Assembly: GCA_964639275.1 (NCBI GenBank)
Contig: CAZXCQ010000027.1
Coordinates: 1-33,836, forward strand
DNA: 33,836 nucleotides
Direction of reading: 5' to 3'
From: CAZXCQ01 sp964639275
GTDB taxonomy: Bacteria; Desulfobacterota; DSM-4660; Desulfatiglandales; Desulfatiglandaceae
Shown here in pieces: positions 1 through 7,404 of this stretch. Position 1 is the first letter of the stretch; the number at the start of each line of letters is the position of its first letter. The position numbers were made by a program, and so were the translations under genes. Under the pieces are notes generated by a model that did not search any database, had not been told where the DNA came from, and saw nothing but the letters and a program-made list of their open reading frames with translations.

Positions 1-392
1 CCCTCAAACCGATGGATCTCATCCATCAGGATCCGAAAACACCCATCCATGATCTCGTGGACCTCTTCGGGGTCCAGCCTCTCAGCAATAGAGGTGTAAC
101 CGGCAACATCGGAAAACAGGACCGTCACCACCTTCCGTTCCCCTTCAATGGAGCTGCGGGTGGTCAGAATCTTGTCTGCCAGAAATTTGGGCGTGTAGGA
201 TTGCGGTTGGTTGTAGTCGATGGGAGGGGTTTTCGTGGGCCCTTTTAGCTCATGGCCGCATTCACCACAAAATTTTCTGCCCAGGGGAATCTTCGCTCTG
301 CACTCGGGGCATTCCAATTCCAACCTGGCCCCACATTCTTCGCAGAACTTCACCCCCTCCCGATTATCAAACTGGCATTTTGGACATTCCAT
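1..392 (-). CDS. Zinc-ribbon class III adenylate/guanylate cyclase, N-terminal part (cut by window edge)
   Basis: The minus strand reads open from an ATG at 392 to the window edge, about 130 codons with no stop. The first 45 residues carry paired CxxC motifs (MECPKCQF, FCEECGA, ECPEC, FCGECG), a double zinc ribbon. After a short linker comes the beginning of a class III nucleotide cyclase domain, with VTVLFSDVAGYTSIAE at about residues 88-103; the Asp of FSDVAG is the usual first metal-binding Asp. A GAGGGG ribosome site lies 8 bases before the start. Proteins with this N-terminus often continue into an ATPase/TPR region, but that part is outside the window. The product would convert a nucleoside triphosphate to a cyclic nucleotide; whether ATP or GTP cannot be judged from this fragment. 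Confidence 0.85.
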   Translation of the reverse strand, partial: MECPKCQFDNREGVKFCEECGARLELECPECRAKIPLGRKFCGECGHELKGPTKTPPIDYNQPQSYTPKFLADKILTTRSSIEGERKVVTVLFSDVAGYTSIAERLDPEEVHEIMDGCFRILMDEIHRFE

Positions 393-706
393 TTTTGACA
401 CCCCTCGAAAGACGCAAAAAAAGTATGCGAACTCGCAAAACTATATTTTCTCGCAAAGACGCCCCAGTACTATCTTCCGGAGCTACCCTGGTGAAATAGG
501 TCCTTCGAAATTTCACAAGGCAGGCGGGGTAAACCAAGAACGCGAAGAAAATATCATTTAATATTAATAAGTTAACTTTGCGATCTTTGCGGCTTTGCGT
601 GAGATTTTGACTTATTGTGAAACCATCAAAAATGATTTGCCCGTAAAAACACCCTCTTTCGTCAGCGCCGCGCAAGCGAGATCCTATAACACTTTGAAAA
701 TACCGG

Positions 707-726
707 ACTCCGGCTTTCGCCGGAGT
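707..726. repeat. Perfect 8-bp hairpin, REP-like palindrome
   Basis: ACTCCGGC (707-714) and GCCGGAGT (719-726) are exact inverted repeats around a TTTC loop. The unit resembles short palindromic elements dispersed between genes in many proteobacteria. No second copy was seen in this window, so the repeat status is inference. There is no T-run, so it is not a standard terminator. Confidence 0.5.
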
Positions 727-1214
727 GACGTCTAACAGGACATTTTACAATTTGATCAGGTATGATTTATCTACAATCATGGTGACAAGCCAAGGTTACA
801 ACCGGCAACGCTTCAATATAACAAGGGCTTGATCTGGAAAAATGAACGCAAAGAGTCATAGTGAGAAATGGGACACCTGAGGGGAACGGTAACGGAGAAT
901 CGCGTCAGAGCAATTAACATGTGAGTAGAAAAAACAACCAGAAACAGTGGGTCACAGCCCGCATTTATTCACACAGGACAAACAAGGCCTGGCCTTTTTG
1001 CAATGGAAATTTACCCTCCCAACCGGTCTCATTCGGTCAGGAGTTGGGTAGGCCCATTTTGAGGAGTTGCTCCATGGGGAAACTTTCACAGAGAGGTTCA
1101 ACGTTCAAGGTTCAGGGTTACTCGTTGCTGGTTACCCATTGCTCGATCAATTGTAAGAAATCATATTGAAAATAAAGGGAAAGTCAAGAAAAATTATGAG
1201 GATAGTAAAAAAAC

Positions 1215-1242
1215 TTGACTTTTTAGGAAATGAATATATGAT
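1215..1242 (+). promoter_or_regulatory. Sigma-70-type promoter for the membrane-protein operon
   Basis: TTGACT (1215-1220) and TATGAT (1237-1242) are separated by 16 bases and lie about 50 bases before the ATG at 1295. Just downstream is the palindrome AAGTACTT, placed near the expected transcript start, where a repressor could bind. The winged-helix protein encoded second in this operon is a natural candidate, but this is inference. Confidence 0.55.
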
Positions 1243-1294
1243 GTAAAGTACTTCATGCCATAAACTGATTTATGAAAAATCGGGAGATAAAAAA

Positions 1295-1969
1295 ATGAAA
1301 ACCATAGACAACGATCAGATCGAAAGGCTTCTTGAAGACATCTCCTCCATAAAGGCAACCATCAATAGAAACAGGCCGGTACTTCAGCAGGTCCTGAACC
1401 CGGCCCGGTTCCGTTGGTTCATGCTTCTGGTCGCCCTTAGCGTCATTGGTTTTTCTATGCTGGTCTATTTTCTCATGCAGCATTACGGCAGCTTCGGTGC
1501 CACCCCTGGCACGCTGAGAACGATCCTTTATATTGCCATTGCTGCGGACGTGGTTTTCCTACAGATATGGAAACTCAGGAGCTTTTCGGTCTCTGTGCGG
1601 AAGGTCGACCAGCGTCTTACCCTTGGCTGGTTTTTCAAGGAGTTCTATTCTCCCCGAATTGTTCATCTCTGGGTTCCGCTTATCTTGTTGGTTGTCTTTT
1701 TGAGTATATTCTTTGTGGTAAATGACATCCCCTATTTTATTGTCCCGGCGGTTTCTATCGGCTATGGGTTGCTCTGCAATTTCGTAGGGACCCTATTGGA
1801 GGTCAGACACTCCCTGGTCATTGGGTACTGGTTCCTGATTACCGGGGTTTGTACAATCATCCTTAGCTGGATACCCGGCCCTGTTGCCCTGTCGATTACA
1901 CTTGGAGGCGGCATGTTCATTTACGCCATTTCTGGATTTCTTTCCTCTGAACCAAGAGAGGCGGATTAA
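1295..1969 (+). CDS. Hypothetical multi-spanning membrane protein (224 aa)
   Basis: I do not recognise a specific family. The first 40 residues are polar and probably cytoplasmic. Five or six hydrophobic segments follow, at about residues 41-62, 76-92, 122-140, 146-166, 173-190 and 196-214. There are no obvious catalytic motifs. The gene is followed after 4 bases by a winged-helix regulator, so the two are almost certainly co-transcribed. This pairing of a small integral membrane protein with a winged-helix protein recurs in bacteria and suggests a sensor or stress-response role, which is unproven. Confidence 0.75.
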   Translation: MKTIDNDQIERLLEDISSIKATINRNRPVLQQVLNPARFRWFMLLVALSVIGFSMLVYFLMQHYGSFGATPGTLRTILYIAIAADVVFLQIWKLRSFSVSVRKVDQRLTLGWFFKEFYSPRIVHLWVPLILLVVFLSIFFVVNDIPYFIVPAVSIGYGLLCNFVGTLLEVRHSLVIGYWFLITGVCTIILSWIPGPVALSITLGGGMFIYAISGFLSSEPREAD

Positions 1970-1973
1970 TCCA

Positions 1974-2270
1974 GTGCCCGCTCTAGACAAGATAATCCAC
2001 GAGCGCTCTCGACTGCTTATCCTGACGCATCTGGCCAGCAGTGAAAAGAGGGAGACCAGCTTTAACGAGATCCGAGAAAAACTCGGATTCACATCGGGAA
2101 ATCTCTCTGTTCAACTGAAGAGACTAAAGGCAGCGGAATATGTGAAGATCAAAAAGACCTTTAAGGACGACAAACCCTATACCACCGTATCCATTACCCC
2201 GCTGGGGGCAAGGGCGCTGAACGACTACCTTGATGAAATGGAAGGGTTGATAAAGGCATTAAGAAAATGA
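1974..2270 (+). CDS. Winged-helix transcriptional regulator (98 aa)
   Basis: A GTG start at 1974 is chosen because it is preceded by AGAGAGGCGG and sits just after the upstream stop; an in-frame ATG at 1884 lies deep inside the upstream gene. The protein starts VPALDKIIHERSRLLILTHL. It then shows a helix-turn-helix, in which FNEIREKLGFTSGNLSVQLK forms the recognition region, and a basic wing (KIKKTFKDDKPYTTVSIT), ending in a helical dimerisation tail. This is the small winged-helix family related to MarR/ArsR proteins (Pfam HTH_34 type). It probably controls its own operon, through DNA near the promoter upstream of 1295. Confidence 0.85.
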   Translation: MPALDKIIHERSRLLILTHLASSEKRETSFNEIREKLGFTSGNLSVQLKRLKAAEYVKIKKTFKDDKPYTTVSITPLGARALNDYLDEMEGLIKALRK

Positions 2271-2348
2271 TTCATTGTAACAGTATGGTAGCCGGACTGC
2301 TGCCAGGAAAAATAACGGAAAATCGGGGAATGTTCAAAAGAGGAGAAG

Positions 2349-3401
2349 ATGATGAAGATAGTAAAGCGGATTCTTCAAGGCATCGGCATCCTGATTGGGA
2401 TAATTGTCATTTACTTCGCAATTGTGGCCTTTGTCCCTGGCTTTTCAGTGCCGGAGCAGCCCCTTAAAAAAGGGAAACACCTGGCCAAAGGGACAGATGC
2501 AAGACTATTTCAGGCAAGAAAAGATGTCAGTTTCAAGGTCAATGGAACATCCGTAAGCGCATGGCTTTATCTGCCCGAAGACTTATCTGCTCCGGTACCT
2601 TGTATCATCATGGCCCATGGTTTTGGCGGTACCAAGGACATGGGCCTGGAAGCTTATGCCCTTCGTTTTCAAAAGGTCGGTTTCGCAGCGCTCGTATTCG
2701 ATTACCGGCATTTTGGTGATAGCGGTGGTGAACCGCGACAGCTCATATGGCTCCCTTACCAGCTCGAAGACTGGCTGAGAGCGATCCAGTACGCTCGCGG
2801 CCTCCAGGAGATTGATCCAAAAAGAATCGCCCTGTGGGGCACGTCTTTGAGCGGTGGCCATGTTATTGTTCTCGCCGCAAAAGACAAAGAGATTGCCTGC
2901 GTGTCCGCGCAATGTCCGGGGCTGGATGGTCGGGCCTCAGGAGAGGCGATCTTAAAAAGAGAAGGCATCGGACACATCCTCCGTTTGGTGATGCACGGTC
3001 AACGGGATATGGTAAGATCCTGGTTTGGTCTTTCGCCCCACAAGATACCCATCGTGGGAAGACCGGGGAGTATTGCCATGTTAACCGCTCCGGATGCCTA
3101 TGATTTTTTCGACAAATTTGCGCCAGAAAATTATGTCAACGAGGCCTGTGCCCGTATCGTTCTCCGCGGAGACGAGTACAGACCCGTGGAACATGCCCGG
3201 AACGTGCGTTGCCCGGTGCTGCTCCAGATATGTGATGATGACACCATAATCCCAAAAAGCGCCGCACAAGAGACCGAAAAACGGCTGGGGAAATACGCCG
3301 AGGTAAAACACTATCCCATTGGTCACTTTGATATCTATAGGGGGGAGAACTTTGAGAGAAGCGTAAACGATCACATTGACTTTTTTAAAAGGCACCTTTG
3401 A
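2349..3401 (+). CDS. Membrane-anchored alpha/beta hydrolase (350 aa)
   Basis: An N-terminal hydrophobic helix (residues about 9-30, no clear cleavage site) is followed by an alpha/beta-hydrolase fold of the dienelactone-hydrolase / X-Pro-dipeptidyl-peptidase type. Visible are the oxyanion-hole motif AHGFGGTKD (89-97), the nucleophile elbow GTSLSG with Ser166, Asp297 in CDDDTIIP, and His326 in PIGHFDIY, so the catalytic triad is complete. The substrate is probably an ester or amide and cannot be named. Two tandem ATGs occur at 2349 and 2352; AGGAG at 2341-2345 is better spaced for 2352. The gene lies 78 bases after the regulator and may share its operon. The stop codon is inside the target duplication of the element at 3403-3511. 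Confidence 0.85.
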   Translation: MMKIVKRILQGIGILIGIIVIYFAIVAFVPGFSVPEQPLKKGKHLAKGTDARLFQARKDVSFKVNGTSVSAWLYLPEDLSAPVPCIIMAHGFGGTKDMGLEAYALRFQKVGFAALVFDYRHFGDSGGEPRQLIWLPYQLEDWLRAIQYARGLQEIDPKRIALWGTSLSGGHVIVLAAKDKEIACVSAQCPGLDGRASGEAILKREGIGHILRLVMHGQRDMVRSWFGLSPHKIPIVGRPGSIAMLTAPDAYDFFDKFAPENYVNEACARIVLRGDEYRPVEHARNVRCPVLLQICDDDTIIPKSAAQETEKRLGKYAEVKHYPIGHFDIYRGENFERSVNDHIDFFKRHL

Positions 3402-3402
3402 T

Positions 3403-3511
3403 GGGAGCGTTTCCGGTTTGTTAATAGAGGCCTACAATCGAGTGAAGATATGCGAGGGTGTGGGCTTTTCTTCAGTATTCATAAAACCGTTGACAAACCG
3501 GTGATGCTCCC
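3403..3511. mobile_element. 109-bp MITE-like element with 8-bp target duplication
   Basis: The left end GGGAGC-4 nt-CCGGTTTGT (3403-3421) is mirrored by ACAAACCGG-4 nt-GCTCCC (3493-3511), giving terminal inverted repeats with 15 of 19 positions paired. The element is flanked by a perfect direct repeat CCTTTGAT at 3395-3402 and 3512-3519. It has no coding capacity. Terminal repeats plus an exact 8-bp duplication are the signature of a non-autonomous transposable element. The insertion duplicated the last bases of the hydrolase gene, including TGA, so the protein was left intact. Confidence 0.75.
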
Positions 3512-3575
3512 CCTTTGATTTTGGTGAGGGGATGGGGTAGCGCCCCTGAATATGGGTAAGGGTGATCGAGAGGGT

Positions 3576-3971
3576 CTATGGTTGGAACACCTTCAACCGT
3601 GGAACCGAACGAAAATGCTCATCCAGGGTAAAAAGAAAGACATCGTGAAATAGGCATACCTGGGCGATCAAGACATCCATTGGCGGAATTGTAATGCCTT
3701 TTTTGCGCAGTGAGGCATCCAGATCACCGGCAACATCCCAGACAGTTTCATCAACGGGGAGACGGATTAAGGCGTCAAACAATGGCAATATCTTCTTTTT
3801 GTCCCGCGGATGAAGGCCTCGTTTGATCTCAAATATGACCGGCCCACAGATCAGCACACGGTCATCCTTTAGTAGTTGTTGCGTAACCGTAACGATACCA
3901 GGTGTCTTACCCCGTAATGCATCCACCCACACAGAAGTATCTAACAAGACCGATTCCATGTTAGGTGTCAT
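3576..3971 (-). CDS. vapC: VapC-type PIN-domain toxin RNase
   Basis: A 131-residue PIN domain. The four acidic residues of the active site are visible: Asp11 in LLDTSVWVD, Glu48 in VIFEIKRG, Asp99 in PPMDVLIAQ and Asp117 in FTLDEHF. PIN toxins of this type are Mg-dependent RNases that cut tRNA or rRNA and stop growth when the antitoxin is lost; the target here is unknown. The ATG at 3971 is preferred because GGAG lies 6 bases upstream; it overlaps the antitoxin stop by 11 bases, indicating translational coupling. A TTG at 3983 and an ATG at 3959 are alternative starts. Confidence 0.9.
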   Translation of the reverse strand: MTPNMESVLLDTSVWVDALRGKTPGIVTVTQQLLKDDRVLICGPVIFEIKRGLHPRDKKKILPLFDALIRLPVDETVWDVAGDLDASLRKKGITIPPMDVLIAQVCLFHDVFLFTLDEHFRSVPRLKVFQP

Positions 3972-4206
3972 TTCTCTCTCCAATCTCTTTCAGCCATTGA
4001 ACACGCCGGATATCCGTCTTATTGCCTTCCTCAATAGCCTTTTGATCCACATCAACTGTTCCGAGAAGACCCGCAAGTCTTTTTAGTTTTGCCCGCCGGA
4101 TCTGTTCCTTAATCGCCAAAGCCACAGCAGCGGTCTTGGTTTTTGCATGGGATAATTCCACCAGTTCCCTGACCAGGTCTTCATCTAAGGTAACCGTCGT
4201 CCTCAT
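3961..4206 (-). CDS. vapB: VapB-type antitoxin (81 aa)
   Basis: The N-terminus MRTTVTLDEDLVRELVELS is a ribbon-helix-helix DNA-binding fold, and an Ala/Lys-rich helix follows. The C-terminal part (about residues 50-81) is polar and would wrap around the toxin. The ATG at 4206 has GGAG 6 bases upstream and is preferred over the in-frame ATG at 4218. It precedes and overlaps the toxin gene, the normal order for vapBC. Such pairs usually repress their own promoter through the antitoxin; here that would lie in the AT-rich stretch 4215-4260. Confidence 0.85.
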   Translation of the reverse strand: MRTTVTLDEDLVRELVELSHAKTKTAAVALAIKEQIRRAKLKRLAGLLGTVDVDQKAIEEGNKTDIRRVQWLKEIGERNDT

Positions 4207-4333
4207 GACAATCTCCATCACAATTTTTATATCATATTTTGTGCTAATCTATACCATAAGTCAAGGGGAAATAGCTACACAACATCTGGAGGAAACAGAT
4301 CGGATATGAAGAACGCTAACGGTTCACGGCTCA

Positions 4334-4366
4334 GAAGGCTTCAGGGGTCCTGAGCCTTCATTTTTT
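4334..4366 (+). terminator. Hairpin with T-tract upstream of livK
   Basis: GAAGGCT-T-CAGG (4334-4345) pairs with CCTG-AGCCTTC (4349-4359) with one bulged T, followed by six T at 4361-4366. It has the form of an intrinsic terminator for plus-strand transcription, although no plus-strand gene precedes it. It may shield the liv operon from read-through or attenuate a leader transcript. A weak promoter candidate for livK lies downstream of it (TTGACC 4371-4376, TAGTGA 4394-4399, spacer 17). Confidence 0.55.
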
Positions 4367-4471
4367 GGAGTTGACCGCAAAAATTGACCATGGTAGTGAT
4401 AGAAAGTTTTCGTTTCGGAATCCAAACCGGACTGTTTCAAAGAGACATGTCTGCTCTGAAAGGAGGTAACC

Positions 4472-5584
4472 ATGAAAAGGATTATTGTCGCTTTGGTGGG
4501 AATCTGTTTTTTGATTTCGGGGACATTTGCGAGTGCGGGGGCAAGTGACGTCATGGTCGGGGCCGTGGTCCCGCTCACCGGCAAACTTGCGGTCTACGGA
4601 GAGGGATTCAAAGAGGCTATGCTTCTGGGACTGGATGAGGTCAATGCCGCAGGGGGAATCAATGGCAAACCGATGACGATCCTGTTTGAGGACAACAACT
4701 CCACGGCAAAGGGTTCGGTCTCCGCTATCCAAAAACTCATAACGGTCGATAAAGTCCCTGTTATCTTCGGCCCGGCCGCCAGCTCCAACTTTTTGGCGGT
4801 GTGCCCTATCGCTCAGAAGAACAGGACCATTCTTATCGGTGCGGAAAGCGCGGCCTCTGCCATTAGCAAATGCGGCTCCTACGTGTTTCGGGTCTTTCCT
4901 TCAGACCTCCTCCAGGGTAAAGGAGTTGCCGATCTTGCCAATAGCCTGGGGTACAAGGAGGTGGTACTCACCTATATCAACAACGATTGGGGTGTGGGTC
5001 TGGCAGATGTCTTTAAGAAACAGTTTCTGGGGGAAGGCGGAAAGATAATCGACGAATTTGCCCACGATGAAGGAAAGACCGATTATCGTAGTGAGGTCTT
5101 ACGAATAAAGAAGAGCTCGCCCAAGGCAGTTGTAAACCTGACATATATCAAAGAGGGCGCTACCGTTCTCAAGCAGGCCTACGAGGCTGGCCTTAATGTC
5201 CAGTGGCTCATGGGTTCGGCCTCTAAATCCCCAAAGTTTGTGGGGTTGGCAGGAGGGGCAGCAGAGGGCGTGATCGGGACCTATCCGACATTCTCCCAGC
5301 AGACCTCCCAGTACAAGGCCTTTAAAGAGGCCTGGCAAAAAAAGTATCCCGGAAAGAAGCTCCCCATTTTTGGTGAATACAACTACGACATGGTCAAGTT
5401 GACAGCCAAGGCCCTTGCTGCGACAAAATCCATGTCTCCTGACGATATTCGAAGCGCACTCATGAAGGTCAGCAAAGGATATGTTGGCGTCACGGGTGAT
5501 AAGACCTTTGATGCCAACGGAGATGTAAGCGCGACTTACGGACGATGGACAGTAAAGGGAGGAAAAATCCAGGACTACAAGTAA
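4472..5584 (+). CDS. livK: Branched-chain amino-acid type ABC transporter, periplasmic binding protein
   Basis: 370 residues. A signal peptide (basic start, hydrophobic core to about residue 20, likely cleavage near ASAGA-SD) is followed by a type I periplasmic binding fold of the Leu/Ile/Val receptor family. Typical motifs are VMVGAVVPLTGKLAVYGEGF at about 27-46, the AAGGINGKP turn and the VIFGPAASSNFLAV strand. There is no lipobox Cys, so the protein should be soluble in the periplasm. It begins after a strong GGAGG site. It is first in the operon with the permeases and ATPases, and a terminator follows it, so more binding protein than membrane components should be made. The true ligand could be an amino acid, an amide or another carboxylate; this family is broad. 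Confidence 0.9.
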   Translation: MKRIIVALVGICFLISGTFASAGASDVMVGAVVPLTGKLAVYGEGFKEAMLLGLDEVNAAGGINGKPMTILFEDNNSTAKGSVSAIQKLITVDKVPVIFGPAASSNFLAVCPIAQKNRTILIGAESAASAISKCGSYVFRVFPSDLLQGKGVADLANSLGYKEVVLTYINNDWGVGLADVFKKQFLGEGGKIIDEFAHDEGKTDYRSEVLRIKKSSPKAVVNLTYIKEGATVLKQAYEAGLNVQWLMGSASKSPKFVGLAGGAAEGVIGTYPTFSQQTSQYKAFKEAWQKKYPGKKLPIFGEYNYDMVKLTAKALAATKSMSPDDIRSALMKVSKGYVGVTGDKTFDANGDVSATYGRWTVKGGKIQDYK

Positions 5585-5605
5585 TTCTGGAGGTCCAGAG
5601 ATCAG

Positions 5606-5631
5606 AAAGGGGATCTTCGGGTCCCCTTTTT
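5606..5631 (+). terminator. Intrinsic terminator with UUCG tetraloop between livK and livH
   Basis: GGGGAUC (5609-5615), loop UUCG (5616-5619) and GGUCCCC (5620-5626) form a 7-bp stem including one G-U pair. AAA/UUU extends the stem, and a five-T run (5627-5631) follows. It lies 21 bases after the livK stop and 22 bases before the livH start. In this position it probably acts as a partial terminator or 3' stabiliser that sets a high ratio of binding protein to permease. Confidence 0.8.
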
Positions 5632-5653
5632 CCTGTGGGATAAGGACTCCGTA

Positions 5654-6526
5654 ATGGCCTATTATGTGCAGCTCATTCTGAATGGGGTCATCGCCGGCTC
5701 GATTTACGCCCTGTTCGCGGTGGGTCTCACAATGGTTTACGGGGTCTTTCGTTTTATCAATTTTGCTCAGGGAGAGCTTATCGCCTGGGGGGCCTATCTT
5801 GTTCTCCTGTTCATGCACACCTCTTCCGTCCTTTCTGTCTGTCTTGCTGCCCTGCCCGCCCTGGCCCTTACCGTCGTCATCGGGCTTGCCCAGGACCGCT
5901 ATGTTTACCGCCCCCTGCGGCATGGCAGTCGTATCACACTCTTGATCGCCTCCCTGGGGCTTTCCTATCTGCTCAGAAACGCAATTCGGCTCATCTGGGG
6001 ATCGGACCTGATGACATATGGTCTTGAGCCTGCCCGGGGGATATCCTTTTGGGGGCTTACCATTACCCCTGTGCAGATCTCGATGGTGACTGCGGCGGTT
6101 CTTTTCCTGGGTGCCCTCTACGTTATACTTGGCAGAACCATGATTGGAAAGTGCCTCAGGGCGGTAGCCGACAACATGGCACTGGCCGAGATCATGGGCA
6201 TCAATATGAAAAAGGTGGATTTGACGGTATGGGTGTTGGCCTCTGTCTTTTCCGGCGCAGGGGGAATCCTGTTGGCCCTGGATACCAATCTCGAGCCAAT
6301 GATGGGGTTGATCAACCTGATAAAGGCCTTTGCCGCCGTCTTGTTGGGCGGAGCGGGAAATGTGTGGGGGGCGCTCCTGGGCGCCCTTTCAATTGGGATT
6401 GCCGAGAACCTGGGAGTGGCCTTTTTCTCGCCAGGATACAAGGACTTTATATCCTTTGCCTTGATCATCCTGATGCTGCTCTTCAGGCCGAGGGGTATCT
6501 TTGGCGTTGTCGGTGGGGTCCGATAG
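5654..6526 (+). CDS. livH: Branched-chain amino-acid ABC transporter permease LivH
   Basis: 290 residues, an all-helical inner-membrane permease with about eight hydrophobic segments. The N-terminus LILNGVIAGSIYALFAVGLT and the next segment FRFINFAQGELIAWGAY are hallmark LivH sequences. The conserved cytoplasmic loop that docks the ATPases is around CLRAVADNMALAEIMGIN (about 171-188). It is followed by livM after 3 bases. TAAGGA precedes the ATG by 7 bases. Confidence 0.93.
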   Translation: MAYYVQLILNGVIAGSIYALFAVGLTMVYGVFRFINFAQGELIAWGAYLVLLFMHTSSVLSVCLAALPALALTVVIGLAQDRYVYRPLRHGSRITLLIASLGLSYLLRNAIRLIWGSDLMTYGLEPARGISFWGLTITPVQISMVTAAVLFLGALYVILGRTMIGKCLRAVADNMALAEIMGINMKKVDLTVWVLASVFSGAGGILLALDTNLEPMMGLINLIKAFAAVLLGGAGNVWGALLGALSIGIAENLGVAFFSPGYKDFISFALIILMLLFRPRGIFGVVGGVR

Positions 6527-6529
6527 CTT

Positions 6530-7402
6530 ATGGACTACCTTCTTCATATCGTGATTTTGGCCTTGATCTATTCGATCTTTGCCATTTCCCTCAACCTGGA
6601 ACTGGGTTATACAGGGCTATACAATTTTGGCCATGTGGCCTTTTTTGGGATCGGTGCGTATACCTCGGCGCTGCTGAGCCTCGTCGGCCTGCCGGTGCCT
6701 TTCGCAATGGCCTGTGCGATGGTCGTTTCCGGAGCGGCAGGGACGCTTCTGGCCATCCCGGCACTCCGGCTTGCCGGGGATTACTTCGGCATCGCCACCC
6801 TGGCCTTCGGGGAGATGATCAGGCTCATCTTCCTCAACGAACGATGGCTCACCAAAGGGCCGATGGGGCTGCCCGGCATCCCCCGCCCCTTTTGGACCGG
6901 CGAAGGTGTTGCAGGGCTCCCGATGTTTCTCGCATTCTGTGTCATACTGGTATCGGTTGTACTCGTGATGGTGCATCGGATAACGACTTCGCCCTTTGGC
7001 CGCGCCTTAAAGGTGGTGCGAGAAGATGAGTACGTGGCTCAGGCCCTGGGGAAAAACGTGCTTTCATTAAAAATAAGGGCCATGGCCGTAGGCTCTGTGT
7101 TGGCCGGTCTGGCCGGTTGCTTGTGGGCACATTACGTAACCTACATCAGTCCCTCTGATTTCACGCTCAATGAAACCATACTTGTCCTTCTCTGTGTGGT
7201 CCTTGGCGGTCGGGGGACCAACTGGGGTCCTGTTCTGGGGGCATTCGTGATCATGTTCTTTCAGGAGTCTTTGAGATTTCTCCCGTTTCCCGGTGATTTC
7301 TCCCGTTTCATTGCCCCGCTTCAGGGAATGATTTATGGAGCGGTCCTCATCCTCCTCATGCTGAAACGACCTGAAGGACTCCTGCCCGAATACAAGGGAT
7401 AG
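6530..7402 (+). CDS. livM: Branched-chain amino-acid ABC transporter permease LivM
   Basis: 290 residues with multiple membrane segments. Characteristic are YSIFAISLNLELGYTGLYNF at about 14-33, FFGIGAYTSALL, and the coupling loop PFGRALKVVREDEYVAQALG (about 154-173), followed by GGRGTNWGPVLGAF near 236. It pairs with LivH to form the heterodimeric channel. It is shorter than enteric LivM because it lacks the extra N-terminal helices, as is common outside the enterics. It begins 3 bases after livH stops and ends 2 bases before livG. Confidence 0.93.
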   Translation: MDYLLHIVILALIYSIFAISLNLELGYTGLYNFGHVAFFGIGAYTSALLSLVGLPVPFAMACAMVVSGAAGTLLAIPALRLAGDYFGIATLAFGEMIRLIFLNERWLTKGPMGLPGIPRPFWTGEGVAGLPMFLAFCVILVSVVLVMVHRITTSPFGRALKVVREDEYVAQALGKNVLSLKIRAMAVGSVLAGLAGCLWAHYVTYISPSDFTLNETILVLLCVVLGGRGTNWGPVLGAFVIMFFQESLRFLPFPGDFSRFIAPLQGMIYGAVLILLMLKRPEGLLPEYKG

Positions 7403-7404
7403 TT

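Larger units (their letters stand above)
393..1294. other. Long stretch without a convincing gene
   Basis: About 900 bases between the divergent cyclase and membrane-protein genes. Short open frames exist, but none has a plausible ribosome site together with protein-like composition. Visible are TTTGCG/CGCAAA-rich repeats at about 410-465 and 574-610 in roughly opposite orientation, a perfect hairpin at 707-726, a degenerate run of GTTCAA/GTTCAGG units at about 1095-1120, and a promoter at 1215-1242. The stretch looks like repeat-rich intergenic DNA. Confidence 0.6.

Noticed and set aside
367..675. Minus-strand open frame overlapping the start of the cyclase gene
   Set aside because: The zinc-ribbon cyclase frame in the same region has clear motifs and a ribosome site; this one runs through repeats and has no recognisable content.
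921..1169. 82-codon open frame on the plus strand
   Set aside because: No ribosome site, unlike-protein composition, and its end overlaps the GTTCAA-type repeats.
1884..1973. Longer N-terminus for the winged-helix regulator
   Set aside because: It would overlap the membrane-protein gene by over 80 bases, whereas the GTG at 1974 has a ribosome site and gives the family's usual length.
5099..5923. 274-codon minus-strand frame opposite livK and livH
   Set aside because: Antisense shadow; no motif and it spans the livK terminator.
6049..7029. 326-codon plus-strand frame across livH and livM
   Set aside because: Out-of-frame shadow of two unmistakable permease genes; composition rich in Gly, Arg, Cys and His.
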